A stretch of DNA of 16,460 nucleotides from JAAYYM01 sp964483545 (GTDB taxonomy: Bacteria; Bacillota; Clostridia; Lachnospirales; Lachnospiraceae): positions 1-16,460 of the forward strand of contig CAZACC010000046.1 of assembly GCA_964483545.1 (NCBI GenBank). Reading direction: 5' to 3'. The position numbers were made by a program, and so were the translations under genes. The notes under the pieces are model-generated. The model saw only the letters and a program-made list of their open reading frames with translations. It was not told where the DNA came from and did no database searches. Position 1 is the first letter of the stretch. The number at the start of each line of letters is the position of its first letter. Shown here piece after piece: positions 5,688 to 13,723 of this stretch.

Positions 5688-7310
5688 ATGAATAGTGGTT
5701 CATCGAAAATATTAGCGACTATAATGGTGATAGCATTGCTGGCGGCAATGCTTCACTTTAGTTTGTCTGGATCGCTGTCCGTTCAGGACGGAAAGATCAT
5801 ACGCGAGGATAGATTAACCACACGAGAGCAAATACAGGATACAGAGACAGATCAAACAGGTCCTCTGATTTTATGGTATACAGATGAATCTCTGACGGAT
5901 TATTTAATGAGCATGTCACTTACATATCAGGACGACTACGGAACGAAGGTATCGCCAGTGCTCGTATCTGGTGTGGAGTATTTGGAGCAGATCAATGCAG
6001 CATCCGTTCATGAGCAGGATGCACCAGATCTCTATATTACAAGTAATGACAATCTGATGAAGGCTTATTTAGCAGGTCTTGCAACCGAAATAGAAGATTC
6101 CGATAAGGTTGTGATACCGAAGAATTATCCGCAGACGGCACTTCATGCTATTGGCTGTGACGGTGAACTGGTGGCATATCCATTTTATTATGAGACAAAT
6201 TTCTTCTTATATAATAAGACATTTATGGCAGACCTGGCTAAGCAGACGATAGAGACTGAGGCAGATCGGGCAGCTGCAGAGGAAGCAATGGCTGCATTGG
6301 AAGCAGAGGGCGAACCGACAGCTCAGGAGGAGATTGCTGCGCCAGAGACACAGAATCAAGATGACAGTGAGACAGATGATATGGCATCGGACACAGCTGC
6401 AGTTGACAATGGTGAAGAGATGGCTACTGAGGAAACGGGAGTGGACGAAGAGTCCTATGGCTCATCTGCGGAGGTATTGCAGCAGATGTCAACGATGATT
6501 CCATCTACGATTGATGATATTCTGGCATTTGCAGATAACTATGATGCACCAGAAACGGTTGAGTATGTTTTCAAATGGGATGTATCGGATATTTTCTATA
6601 ATTATTTCTTTGTAGGTAATTATATTGACGTTGGCGGTGAAGATGGTGACAACAATTCTCATTTTAACATCTTTAATCAAGAGACGATTGACTGTCTGCA
6701 GGTATATCAGGATCTGAACCAGTTCTTTTCCATTGATACCAAGGAGGTTACCTATGATAAGATTCTGCAGGAATTTATCGAAGGAAAGACTGTGTTTACG
6801 GTTGCAACGACAGATGCAATTGCAAAGATAGAAGAAGCCAAGGCAGCGGGTGATTTCAACTATGAATATGGTGTGGCCGTATTACCTGATTTAAGTTCGA
6901 AATTGAAAGCACGAGGACTGTCCGTGACAAATGCGGTCGCTATCAACGGTTACTCTGGTCGCAAGAAGGATGCCAATGCATTTGCAAGGTATCTGACCTA
7001 TACAGATCTGGATACCTTGTATAACAGATCTGGTAAAATTGCATGTCGGTATGATGTAGAATATGATAATCCAGAAATATCTAATACAATGCTTGAGTAT
7101 CAAAAATCAGTTTCTCTGCCGAAGATGATCGAGGCCAGCAACTTCTGGGTACAGCTTGAGATTACATTTACAAAAATATGGACTGGCAGCGATCCAGAGG
7201 AGGAATTGCGTGCATTATCCGAATTGATTGGCAGCCAGATTGACGAGATTGGTTATACGATTCCAACACAGGAGAGTATCAGCGCTGGTGCCGATGATGC
7301 AGTCAAATAG
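5688..7310 (+). CDS. Membrane-anchored extracellular solute-binding-like protein with an acidic low-complexity insert
   Basis: The 540-residue protein starts with a short basic end and one hydrophobic segment (residues 8-30) without a lipobox cysteine, so it is probably held by an uncleaved anchor outside the membrane. From residue 59 it resembles family-1 solute-binding proteins: PLILWYTDE, DAPDLYIT, the YPFYYETNFFLYNK lobe strand, then MIPSTIDDILAFA and a C-terminal lobe with WDVSDIFYNYFF. Between the strand and the STIDDIL helix lies an insert (about 187-262) dominated by Glu, Asp, Ala and Thr, predicted to be disordered. No permease or ATPase gene is nearby, so transport is doubtful; sensing or an envelope role is equally possible. 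CAGGAGTAAGGAT precedes ATG 5688. It follows argD by 30 bases. Ligand unknown. Confidence 0.7.
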   Translation: MNSGSSKILATIMVIALLAAMLHFSLSGSLSVQDGKIIREDRLTTREQIQDTETDQTGPLILWYTDESLTDYLMSMSLTYQDDYGTKVSPVLVSGVEYLEQINAASVHEQDAPDLYITSNDNLMKAYLAGLATEIEDSDKVVIPKNYPQTALHAIGCDGELVAYPFYYETNFFLYNKTFMADLAKQTIETEADRAAAEEAMAALEAEGEPTAQEEIAAPETQNQDDSETDDMASDTAAVDNGEEMATEETGVDEESYGSSAEVLQQMSTMIPSTIDDILAFADNYDAPETVEYVFKWDVSDIFYNYFFVGNYIDVGGEDGDNNSHFNIFNQETIDCLQVYQDLNQFFSIDTKEVTYDKILQEFIEGKTVFTVATTDAIAKIEEAKAAGDFNYEYGVAVLPDLSSKLKARGLSVTNAVAINGYSGRKKDANAFARYLTYTDLDTLYNRSGKIACRYDVEYDNPEISNTMLEYQKSVSLPKMIEASNFWVQLEITFTKIWTGSDPEEELRALSELIGSQIDEIGYTIPTQESISAGADDAVK

Positions 7311-7360
7311 CGGTATAGCAGAAACAAAAATGGGATGCTGTTTGACACATCGGATTATCA

Positions 7361-7389
7361 TTTTCAAGTGGAAATAATTATGTTATAGT
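7361..7389 (+). promoter_or_regulatory. Candidate extended -10 promoter for comEA and the following genes
   Basis: TTTTCA (7361-7366), 17 bases and TATAGT (7384-7389), with TG at 7381-7382 giving the TGnTATAAT-type extension. Transcription would start near 7396, about 40 bases before comEA. It falls in the 128-bp gap after the solute-binding-like gene, the largest gap between 4461 and 13668. A new transcript starting here would cover comEA to comEC. No convincing terminator lies before it. Confidence 0.5.
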
Positions 7390-7438
7390 AGTATTGGTAC
7401 TGAGGGACTTCATTATCTGGAGATAATGGAGAGTGTAC

Positions 7439-8146
7439 ATGAATAGAATAATATTAATCATATTGCTGCTGTCAGCAGCAGTATGCTGTGTATCCTGTAA
7501 TGGCGAGAAGGAAGAACTGATTTCACTCAACGAGGTTGACATTACTCAAGACCATTCAGGACGGTTGACAGAGGAAAGTGGATCTGGGATGCAGTCAGGA
7601 GAGGAAACCTCAGAGCTGGCAGCAGAAATAGAGATGGAAAACGAAACTGAAGTGACAGCTTCACTGGCACCTGTACCAGAAATTTGCATCCATGTCTGCG
7701 GTGCAGTTCAGCATCCGGGCGTATATACGATACCAGAGACCACGAGAGTCTATGAAGTGATAGGGGCAGCAGGCGGACTGACAGAAACAGCAGCAGCTGA
7801 CTATCTGAATCAGGCAGCATCACTGACAGACGGGCAGCGTGTCTATGTGCCAACAGTGGAGGAGATTTCCAAGAATCAGATTCCTGCGGAAATGGTGGCT
7901 GATATTCCAGTCAGTTCATCATCAGACAGTGCAGCCACGGAGAGTGCAGGCAGCATGGTCAATATCAACACTGCGACGGCAGAACAATTAAAAGAGCTGC
8001 CAGGAGTAGGCGATTCCAGAGCACAGAGTATCATTGCCTATAGGGAAACAAGAGGCGGTTTTCAATCAAAAGAAGAAATCATGCAGGTAGAGGGTATCAA
8101 GGAGGGAATGTACTCCAAGATGAAAGATTTGATACAGGTTCAGTGA
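7439..8146 (+). CDS. comEA: ComEA-type competence DNA-binding protein
   Basis: Surface DNA receptor that hands incoming double-stranded DNA to the ComEC channel during transformation. The 235-residue protein has a hydrophobic N-terminus ending in CCVSC (cysteine at about residue 20), a possible lipoprotein site although -3 is Cys rather than Leu/Val/Ile. Then come an acidic linker, a SLBB-type domain (ICIHVCGAVQHPGVY through GQRVYVPT, about 82-139), a Ser-rich linker, and a C-terminal helix-hairpin-helix domain (VNINTATAEQLKELPGVG ... IMQVEGI, about 174-222) that binds the DNA backbone. ATG 7439 fits GGAGAG (7428-7433); GTG 7433 is an alternative adding two residues. The usual partner comEC lies four genes downstream, separated by a two-component system and a GerMN lipoprotein. 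Confidence 0.88.
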   Translation: MNRIILIILLLSAAVCCVSCNGEKEELISLNEVDITQDHSGRLTEESGSGMQSGEETSELAAEIEMENETEVTASLAPVPEICIHVCGAVQHPGVYTIPETTRVYEVIGAAGGLTETAAADYLNQAASLTDGQRVYVPTVEEISKNQIPAEMVADIPVSSSSDSAATESAGSMVNINTATAEQLKELPGVGDSRAQSIIAYRETRGGFQSKEEIMQVEGIKEGMYSKMKDLIQVQ

Positions 8147-8186
8147 CTGGAATCTGTATGAACATAAGAAATGGAAAGGGAAGCGT

Positions 8187-8876
8187 ATGAGCAGAGTATT
8201 GGTAGTAGATGATGAAAAACTGATTGTAAAAGGAATCCGTTTCAGCCTAGAACAGGACGGGATGGAAGTAGACTGTGCATATGATGGTGAAGAGGCTGTC
8301 AGGCTGGCGCAGGAAAATGAGTATGATATGATCCTGTTAGACTTGATGCTACCTAAGCTGTCTGGCTTGGAGGTATGTCAGCAAGTCAGAGAATTTTCCT
8401 CTGTTCCGATTGTCATGCTAACTGCAAAGGGCGAAGATATGGATAAGATACTCGGATTGGAGTACGGAGCCGATGACTATATCACCAAGCCATTTAACAT
8501 ACTTGAAGTCAAGGCGAGAATCAAGGCAATCATGCGCAGAATGACGAAGAAGTCTGCCAAGGAGGATTCTGTAAAGGTGATAGAGACAGGTGATATGAAG
8601 CTGGATCTGGAGAGCCGGAGAATCTGCATAGCAGGCAAAGAAATCAATCTGACTACAAAAGAATTCGATGTACTGGAGCTGCTCGTGCTCAATCCTGAAA
8701 AAGTATTTTCCAGAGAAAGTCTGCTGAATACAGTGTGGGGTTCAGAGTATCCAGGGGATGTTAGGACAGTAGACGTTCATATCAGACGTCTGCGAGAAAA
8801 AATTGAATCCAATCCAAGTGAACCTCAGTATGTGCACACTAAGTGGGGGATCGGCTATTATTATTTCCAAAAATAG
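8187..8876 (+). CDS. OmpR/PhoB-family response regulator
   Basis: Cytoplasmic transcription regulator of 229 residues. The receiver domain (1-115) has the acidic pair D8/D9, phospho-acceptor D52 in ILLDLMLPK, T79 in MLTAKG and K101 in ITKPF. The C-terminal winged helix (about 130-227) has LTTKEFDVLELL, the recognition-helix region TVDVHIRRLREKIE and a final GIGYYY hairpin. AAAGGGAAG lies just before ATG 8187. It is followed by its probable kinase partner 21 bases on, in the same reading frame, so only the TAG at 8874-8876 divides the two. Targets are unknown; the location between comEA and comEC suggests, but does not prove, control of envelope or DNA-uptake genes. The kdpE, phoP or walR names cannot be assigned safely. 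Confidence 0.93.
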   Translation: MSRVLVVDDEKLIVKGIRFSLEQDGMEVDCAYDGEEAVRLAQENEYDMILLDLMLPKLSGLEVCQQVREFSSVPIVMLTAKGEDMDKILGLEYGADDYITKPFNILEVKARIKAIMRRMTKKSAKEDSVKVIETGDMKLDLESRRICIAGKEINLTTKEFDVLELLVLNPEKVFSRESLLNTVWGSEYPGDVRTVDVHIRRLREKIESNPSEPQYVHTKWGIGYYYFQK

Positions 8877-8897
8877 TATGATCAGGAGGAATCTATC

Positions 8898-10451
8898 ATT
8901 CTTACTAGAATTAAGAACAAACTCAGCAGAATCAGACTGTTGCGCAGTTTAAAACTGAGGATTTTTTTGATCATTTTGGCGGTGGGCATCGTTCCCAGCG
9001 CCATTATGCACTTTGCAATCCTAAATAATTATGAGGAACGGGCTGTCAGTCTGCGTACCTCTGATGTTCAAAATCAGTGCAAGATTCTTGCCAATCATTT
9101 GATTACGTACAATTATTTATCTAATACTCATGTAGAGACAGTCATCAACGATGTGGAGGAGATGGATCTGAAGGGTACGTATGATGTTTCTGCAGACAGT
9201 GATCTGGAAGAACTGTATCTGCCAAGTACCAACACAGAGGTTGTGAACAGCGAACTAGAGCAGCTGTCTAATCTGTATGATGGACGAATACTGATCATTG
9301 ATCAGAATTTTAAGATTATTAAGGATACTTATGCGTTGAGCGAGGGCAAGACGATTGTCTCTGAAGAGGTCATCAAGTGTTTTAAGGGTGAGACCATTAA
9401 TCATTACGACGAGAAGAATCATTATATAGAAATGACTATTCCTATCATAGACTCGCAGACGCAGGAAATGCATGGTGTTATGTTAACTAGTGTGTCAACG
9501 GACAGTATTGTCGACAGCATCGACATTCTGGGAAAGAAGGCGTTGGTACTGGAATTTTCTATGGCGATTCTAATTTTCATGTTGGCATATATTCTGGCTA
9601 TGGCTTTATTACGTCCATTCTCCCGAGTCATCAATGCCATCAATGATGTGAAGGAAGGTTTCACTGAGGAGGAGATTTCTGTTCCAGATTATTTAGAGAC
9701 GGAGTATATTACAGATGCTTTTAATCAGATGCTGGCGCGAACCAAGGTGTTGGATACCTCCAGACAGGAATTTGTTTCCAATGTCTCACATGAGCTGAAG
9801 ACTCCTTTGACATCCATGAAGGTGCTGGCAGATTCACTGCTGCAGCAGGAGGATGTACCAGTAGAGCTGTATCATGAATTCATGGTGGATATTGCGAATG
9901 AGATAGACAGAGAAAACAGTATCATCAATGATTTATTGACCCTTGTAAAGCTGGATAAAACTGAGGCTCAGCTGAATGTGGAGTCAAAGGATATCGCAGA
10001 GGTACTGGAGTCTATCCTAAAACGTCTGCATCCAATTGCGGAAAAGAGAAATATTGAGCTGATTCTTGAGAGCGTCAGAGATGTAGTGGCAGAAATTGAT
10101 GAAGTGAAATTTACGCTGGCATTAACCAATCTAATTGAAAATGCCATTAAATACAATCAAGATCAAGGTTGGGTCCATGTGACACTAGATGCGGATCACC
10201 AGTTTTTCACAGTTGAAGTGGCTGATTCTGGCATTGGCATTCCAGAAGAAGAGCGAGCACATATATTTGAGCGGTTTTATAGAGTAGACAAGTCTCATTC
10301 TACAGAAATAGACGGCAGTGGTCTAGGTCTTTCCATTACGCGTAACATCATTTTGATGCATCGTGGTTCGATCAAGGTAGAGTCAGGACAAGAGTCAGGC
10401 ACTGTATTTATTGTAAAAATACCACTCAATCATGTAGGTACACAGGGATAG
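8898..10451 (+). CDS. Sensor histidine kinase with extracellular Cache-like domain and HAMP; probable ATT start
   Basis: Membrane kinase partner of the upstream regulator. Positions are counted from the in-frame TTG at 8940 (503 residues): TM1 8-28; extracellular alpha/beta sensor 30-195 that looks Cache-like (LYDGRILIIDQNFKII, YIEMTIPI); TM2 202-223; HAMP about 224-275; HisKA with phospho-acceptor H284 in NVSHELKTP; then ATPase boxes LIENAIKYN, DSGIGIP and GSGLGLS. No ATG exists in frame. TTG 8940 has no ribosome-binding site, whereas AGGAGGA (8884-8890) is seven bases before ATT 8898, which adds a basic stretch ILTRIKNKLSRIRL typical of a cytoplasmic tail and gives 517 residues. I prefer ATT 8898; TTG 8940 is the fallback. 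The next gene encodes a GerMN lipoprotein that may sit near its sensor domain. Confidence 0.9.
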   Translation: MLTRIKNKLSRIRLLRSLKLRIFLIILAVGIVPSAIMHFAILNNYEERAVSLRTSDVQNQCKILANHLITYNYLSNTHVETVINDVEEMDLKGTYDVSADSDLEELYLPSTNTEVVNSELEQLSNLYDGRILIIDQNFKIIKDTYALSEGKTIVSEEVIKCFKGETINHYDEKNHYIEMTIPIIDSQTQEMHGVMLTSVSTDSIVDSIDILGKKALVLEFSMAILIFMLAYILAMALLRPFSRVINAINDVKEGFTEEEISVPDYLETEYITDAFNQMLARTKVLDTSRQEFVSNVSHELKTPLTSMKVLADSLLQQEDVPVELYHEFMVDIANEIDRENSIINDLLTLVKLDKTEAQLNVESKDIAEVLESILKRLHPIAEKRNIELILESVRDVVAEIDEVKFTLALTNLIENAIKYNQDQGWVHVTLDADHQFFTVEVADSGIGIPEEERAHIFERFYRVDKSHSTEIDGSGLGLSITRNIILMHRGSIKVESGQESGTVFIVKIPLNHVGTQG

Positions 10452-10461
10452 GGGGATGGCG

Positions 10462-11382
10462 ATGAAAAAGATCTTATGGAATATCTTATGCATAGTCATG
10501 CTGCTGTTCTGTATGACTGGATGCAATAAAAAAAATGAAGAAGCCGATTTAGGGTTTAGGGTATATTATGTAAACAAACAGGAAACAAAGACCGTAGCAG
10601 AACCATATGAATGCGAGGCCAAGACCACAGAGGATTTGATTATCGAGCTATTAGCAGTGCTGGAAACAGATCCTAAAAATACAGAGCTGAAAAAGCCAGT
10701 TGATTCAAAGGTTAATATATTGGCTTATACCTTTGAGGGAGGGCAGCTCATGATTGATTTTGATGAGAATTATCATCAAGCAGATGCGCCCAAGGAGGTT
10801 CTTTGCAGAGCAGCAATCGTACGTACCATGTGTCAGATTACAGGAGTGGACTTTGTGTCCTTCCTTGTCAGTGGAGAACCATTGCTAGACAGTAATCATC
10901 AGCCTGTTGGAGTTATGACGGCAGAGACTTTTATTGATAATACAGGAAATGAGATCAATACCTATGAGAAGGCGAACTTAAAGCTTTATTTTGCCAATAC
11001 AGCCAATACAGCGCTTGTATCTACAACGGAAACGATTGCATACAGCAGCAATATCTCCATGGAGAAGCTGATAACCGAGCAGGTACTGGCAGGTCCTTCA
11101 GTACAAGAGGTCAATCCGACAATCACGCCGACAACGAAAATCCTAGGTGTGACGATTAAGGATGGCATCTGTTATTTAAACCTAAGTGAGGATTTTCTCA
11201 CACTGAGTTATCCAGTATCTGAGGAAATGGTGATCTATTCTCTCGTCAATTCTCTGACAGAGCTGCCAAACGTCAATAAGGTACAGATCTCTATCGACGG
11301 AGAGAGCGATATGCTTTTCGGTGATCATATCCTGATGTCAACCATCTTTGAACGAAATCTGGAAATCGTAGAAACGGAGTAA
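10462..11382 (+). CDS. Lipoprotein with two GerMN domains
   Basis: A 306-residue secreted protein with a signal peptide and lipobox MTGC (cysteine at about residue 21), so probably anchored to the outer face of the membrane. Two GerMN-type modules follow. The first (about 55-160) contains VNILAYTFEGGQLMIDFDENY and an MCQITGVDFVSF-like helix/strand. The second (about 175-300) contains LGVTIKDGICYLNLSEDF and TELPNVNKVQISIDG. B. subtilis GerM, a germination/sporulation lipoprotein, has the same tandem layout, and actinobacterial LpqB pairs a GerMN domain with the MtrAB two-component system. ATG 10462 is preferred because GGGGG (10451-10455) lies six bases away; ATG 10456 abuts it. It begins just after the kinase stop and ends four bases before comEC, so co-translation is likely. 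A direct role in DNA uptake is not indicated. Confidence 0.85.
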   Translation: MKKILWNILCIVMLLFCMTGCNKKNEEADLGFRVYYVNKQETKTVAEPYECEAKTTEDLIIELLAVLETDPKNTELKKPVDSKVNILAYTFEGGQLMIDFDENYHQADAPKEVLCRAAIVRTMCQITGVDFVSFLVSGEPLLDSNHQPVGVMTAETFIDNTGNEINTYEKANLKLYFANTANTALVSTTETIAYSSNISMEKLITEQVLAGPSVQEVNPTITPTTKILGVTIKDGICYLNLSEDFLTLSYPVSEEMVIYSLVNSLTELPNVNKVQISIDGESDMLFGDHILMSTIFERNLEIVETE

Positions 11383-11385
11383 TCA

Positions 11386-13668
11386 ATGCTTAAAAGACCA
11401 ATGTGTCTGATTGGTCTGGCGGTCGTACTGATCGTTTTGCTTCTGATAAAAGTCATGGAGGTGCCTGTTCTTACAGAAAGAGCAGGCATTCAGGACGGAC
11501 AGTATATTGATCTTACCGGTCAGGTCAGACAAAAGGAAACCAAACAAGGCAAATCTATCATTTACCTAGAAAATGTAATCATTCAGCAATCTTCTGAAAC
11601 AATTCAAGAAAATTCCCAAGAAACCTATTCCATAATCGCATATCTAGCGGACAATACGCAGTTCAAGCTGGGCAGCACGATTGCTCTTGGCGGCAAGGTG
11701 AGCCTATTTGATGCTGCTGAAAATGACGGACAGTTTGATGCTGCACGTTATTATGAAATTAACGGAATCGATTTTGCTGTCAAAAATGCATCTGTGACAG
11801 CTATGTCCAGAGATTATGACAAATGGAGAGAGAAACTTTATCAGTGCAGAGAGCGAATGAAAGCAGTTTATAGAAAGCTGATGTCAGAAAAGGAAGCAGG
11901 GATTCTACACGCCCTCTTGCTGGGAGACAAGAGTTCTTTGGATACGGAAATAAAGGAACTGTATATGCGCGCTGGAATCGTACATATTTTGTCGTTGTCG
12001 GGGCTTCATATCGCAACTGCTGGTATGTGTCTGCTCATGCTGCTGCAAAAACTAAGGATCGGCATTCTGCCAGCTGGTGGGATTAGTATATTCCTCATCA
12101 TTCAGTATGGGGTCATGACAGGCCTGCAGACATCAACCTTTCGGGCGTTGGTGATGTTTCTGCTGGGGGTGATAGCACTGTGTATCGGACGTACCTATGA
12201 TCTGCTATCGGGTATGACTCTTGCAGCTGTCATGATGGTGCTGGATAATCCTCTGTATCTATATCATACAGGATTCCTGCTGTCGTTTGGAGCGGTTATT
12301 GGGATTGGACTGATTCATCCCTGCATCATATGGCTGATTGCGCCACGGTACCGGAGAAATAAACTGGTACAGTCAATCTGTATCAGCCTGTCCACGCAGC
12401 TGGCGACACTTCCGATTATACTCAGCAGTTATTATCAGGTATCTATATGCGGGATACTGCTCAATCTCGTTGTAGTTCCATTGATGACGTTTGTATTGGC
12501 ATTTGGTATACTGGGCGGCTTGGCAGGATTATGGCTTGATCTGGTTGGATACGGGCTTTTGCTTCCGTGTAGATGGATCTTGTGGCTCTATGAGTGGCTG
12601 TCAGAGTATGCGACCAGACTGCCAGGAAGCGTTTGGATCACAGGAAAGCCTGAGCTGTGGAGAGCTGTCGTGTATTATGTGTTATTATTTTCATTTTTAA
12701 TTCTATTGTCATGTATCAAATCGAAATTTAAGTATCGGACTTGTAACTATATAGGGAAGCTCCGAGTACTTGGAGTATGTGTTATGTTAACAATTGGAAT
12801 GATGTTAACTAAGAGAAAAAGTGAGGACTTTACGATTACAATGCTGTCCGTTGGACAGGGCGAATGTACTGTAATCCATGGTCAAGATGTTCCGACTGTG
12901 ATGATAGACGGTGGAAGTACAGATATTAAGGAGGTCGGAAAATACCGTATGATTCCGTACTTGAAGGCCAATCGGCTTCACAGAATTGATACAGTTCTTG
13001 TGTCTCATACGGATACGGATCATATTAGTGGCATCCTGGAAATCCTGCAGTCTCCGGAACAAGGGATACGAATCAGACGGCTCATCTTGACTGCCATTCC
13101 CATGGAACTTCAGGAGGAACATTATGAAGCATTGGTTCAGGCAGCACAGGCAGTGGGAACGCAGGTGTATGTGATGGGGAGAGGGGAGAGATTGTGCATA
13201 GAAAATGACAGATCGTGGTTTGCGAAGCAGTTCAAAGGCCAGCTACAGACGGGAGACTATGATTATGGCATGGAGTTCACATGTCTTCACCCATCACAGT
13301 TGACTATGGGCGACTTAAATGAACATTCTATGGTATTCGTTATGAGTTATGTAAACTTGAACATGTTGTTTACAGGTGATATCTCGTCCTCAGCAGAAGC
13401 CGAACTGACAGGTTTGGTTCCTAACTGTACTGTACTCAAGGTTCCACACCATGGCTCACGTTTTTCAAGTGGCAAAGCATTCCTGCAGGCAGCAGCACCG
13501 AAGCTTGCTCTGATCTCTGCAGGAAAAGACAATTCCTATGGGCATCCTCATGAAGAAACACTACAAAAGCTGTCAAATATACCAGTTTACATAACATTCG
13601 AAACAGGACAAATAGACCTCATACCGGAACGTAGAAAAATCCAAGTCAGAACCTTTCTTCAGGATTAA
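11386..13668 (+). CDS. comEC: ComEC/Rec2 DNA-uptake channel with metallo-beta-lactamase domain
   Basis: Polytopic membrane protein that conducts single-stranded DNA into the cell during transformation. At 760 residues it has the full domain set. There is one N-terminal hydrophobic segment, an OB-like extracellular domain (about 36-140), the Competence membrane core (about 170-475) with the signature LSLSGLHIA (202-210), and a C-terminal metallo-beta-lactamase-like domain (482-745). That domain has SHTDTDH (540-546), FTGD (662-665), VPHHGS (686-691) and the GHPHE region near 719, so the presumed nuclease metal ligands are present. GGAG (11376-11379) is six bases before ATG 11386, next to the previous gene's stop. 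It is followed by holA, a neighbour seen in many Firmicutes. It appears intact, so uptake capacity is plausible, though pilus genes are not in view. Confidence 0.95.
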   Translation: MLKRPMCLIGLAVVLIVLLLIKVMEVPVLTERAGIQDGQYIDLTGQVRQKETKQGKSIIYLENVIIQQSSETIQENSQETYSIIAYLADNTQFKLGSTIALGGKVSLFDAAENDGQFDAARYYEINGIDFAVKNASVTAMSRDYDKWREKLYQCRERMKAVYRKLMSEKEAGILHALLLGDKSSLDTEIKELYMRAGIVHILSLSGLHIATAGMCLLMLLQKLRIGILPAGGISIFLIIQYGVMTGLQTSTFRALVMFLLGVIALCIGRTYDLLSGMTLAAVMMVLDNPLYLYHTGFLLSFGAVIGIGLIHPCIIWLIAPRYRRNKLVQSICISLSTQLATLPIILSSYYQVSICGILLNLVVVPLMTFVLAFGILGGLAGLWLDLVGYGLLLPCRWILWLYEWLSEYATRLPGSVWITGKPELWRAVVYYVLLFSFLILLSCIKSKFKYRTCNYIGKLRVLGVCVMLTIGMMLTKRKSEDFTITMLSVGQGECTVIHGQDVPTVMIDGGSTDIKEVGKYRMIPYLKANRLHRIDTVLVSHTDTDHISGILEILQSPEQGIRIRRLILTAIPMELQEEHYEALVQAAQAVGTQVYVMGRGERLCIENDRSWFAKQFKGQLQTGDYDYGMEFTCLHPSQLTMGDLNEHSMVFVMSYVNLNMLFTGDISSSAEAELTGLVPNCTVLKVPHHGSRFSSGKAFLQAAAPKLALISAGKDNSYGHPHEETLQKLSNIPVYITFETGQIDLIPERRKIQVRTFLQD

Positions 13669-13688
13669 AGAAAGTTTTATCAAGCCTG

Positions 13689-13717
13689 TTGTATTTCCTA
13701 ACGATATCGACTAAAAT
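13689..13717 (+). promoter_or_regulatory. Candidate promoter placing transcription start at the holA ATG
   Basis: TTGTAT (13689-13694), 17 bases and TAAAAT (13712-13717). The expected start is about seven bases after the -10, at or near 13724, which is the A of the holA ATG. If real it would make a leaderless or nearly leaderless mRNA. The -35 matches only TTG of the consensus, and holA may equally be read from upstream. Confidence 0.3.
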
Positions 13718-13723
13718 AAGAAC

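Noticed and set aside
7342..7347. Perfect TTGACA -35 hexamer after the solute-binding-like gene
   Set aside because: No -10-like hexamer lies 16-18 bases downstream (the expected position reads CAAGTG), so the extended -10 promoter at 7361-7389 was preferred.
8878..8952. 24-codon frame (MIRRNLSFLL...) starting just after the response regulator stop
   Set aside because: It contains the AGGAGGA ribosome-binding site of the kinase, is out of frame with it, and has no own start signal; best seen as a by-product.
12491..12700. 69-residue alternate frame within comEC
   Set aside because: Trp/Cys-rich overlap inside the membrane core of comEC, with no start signal.
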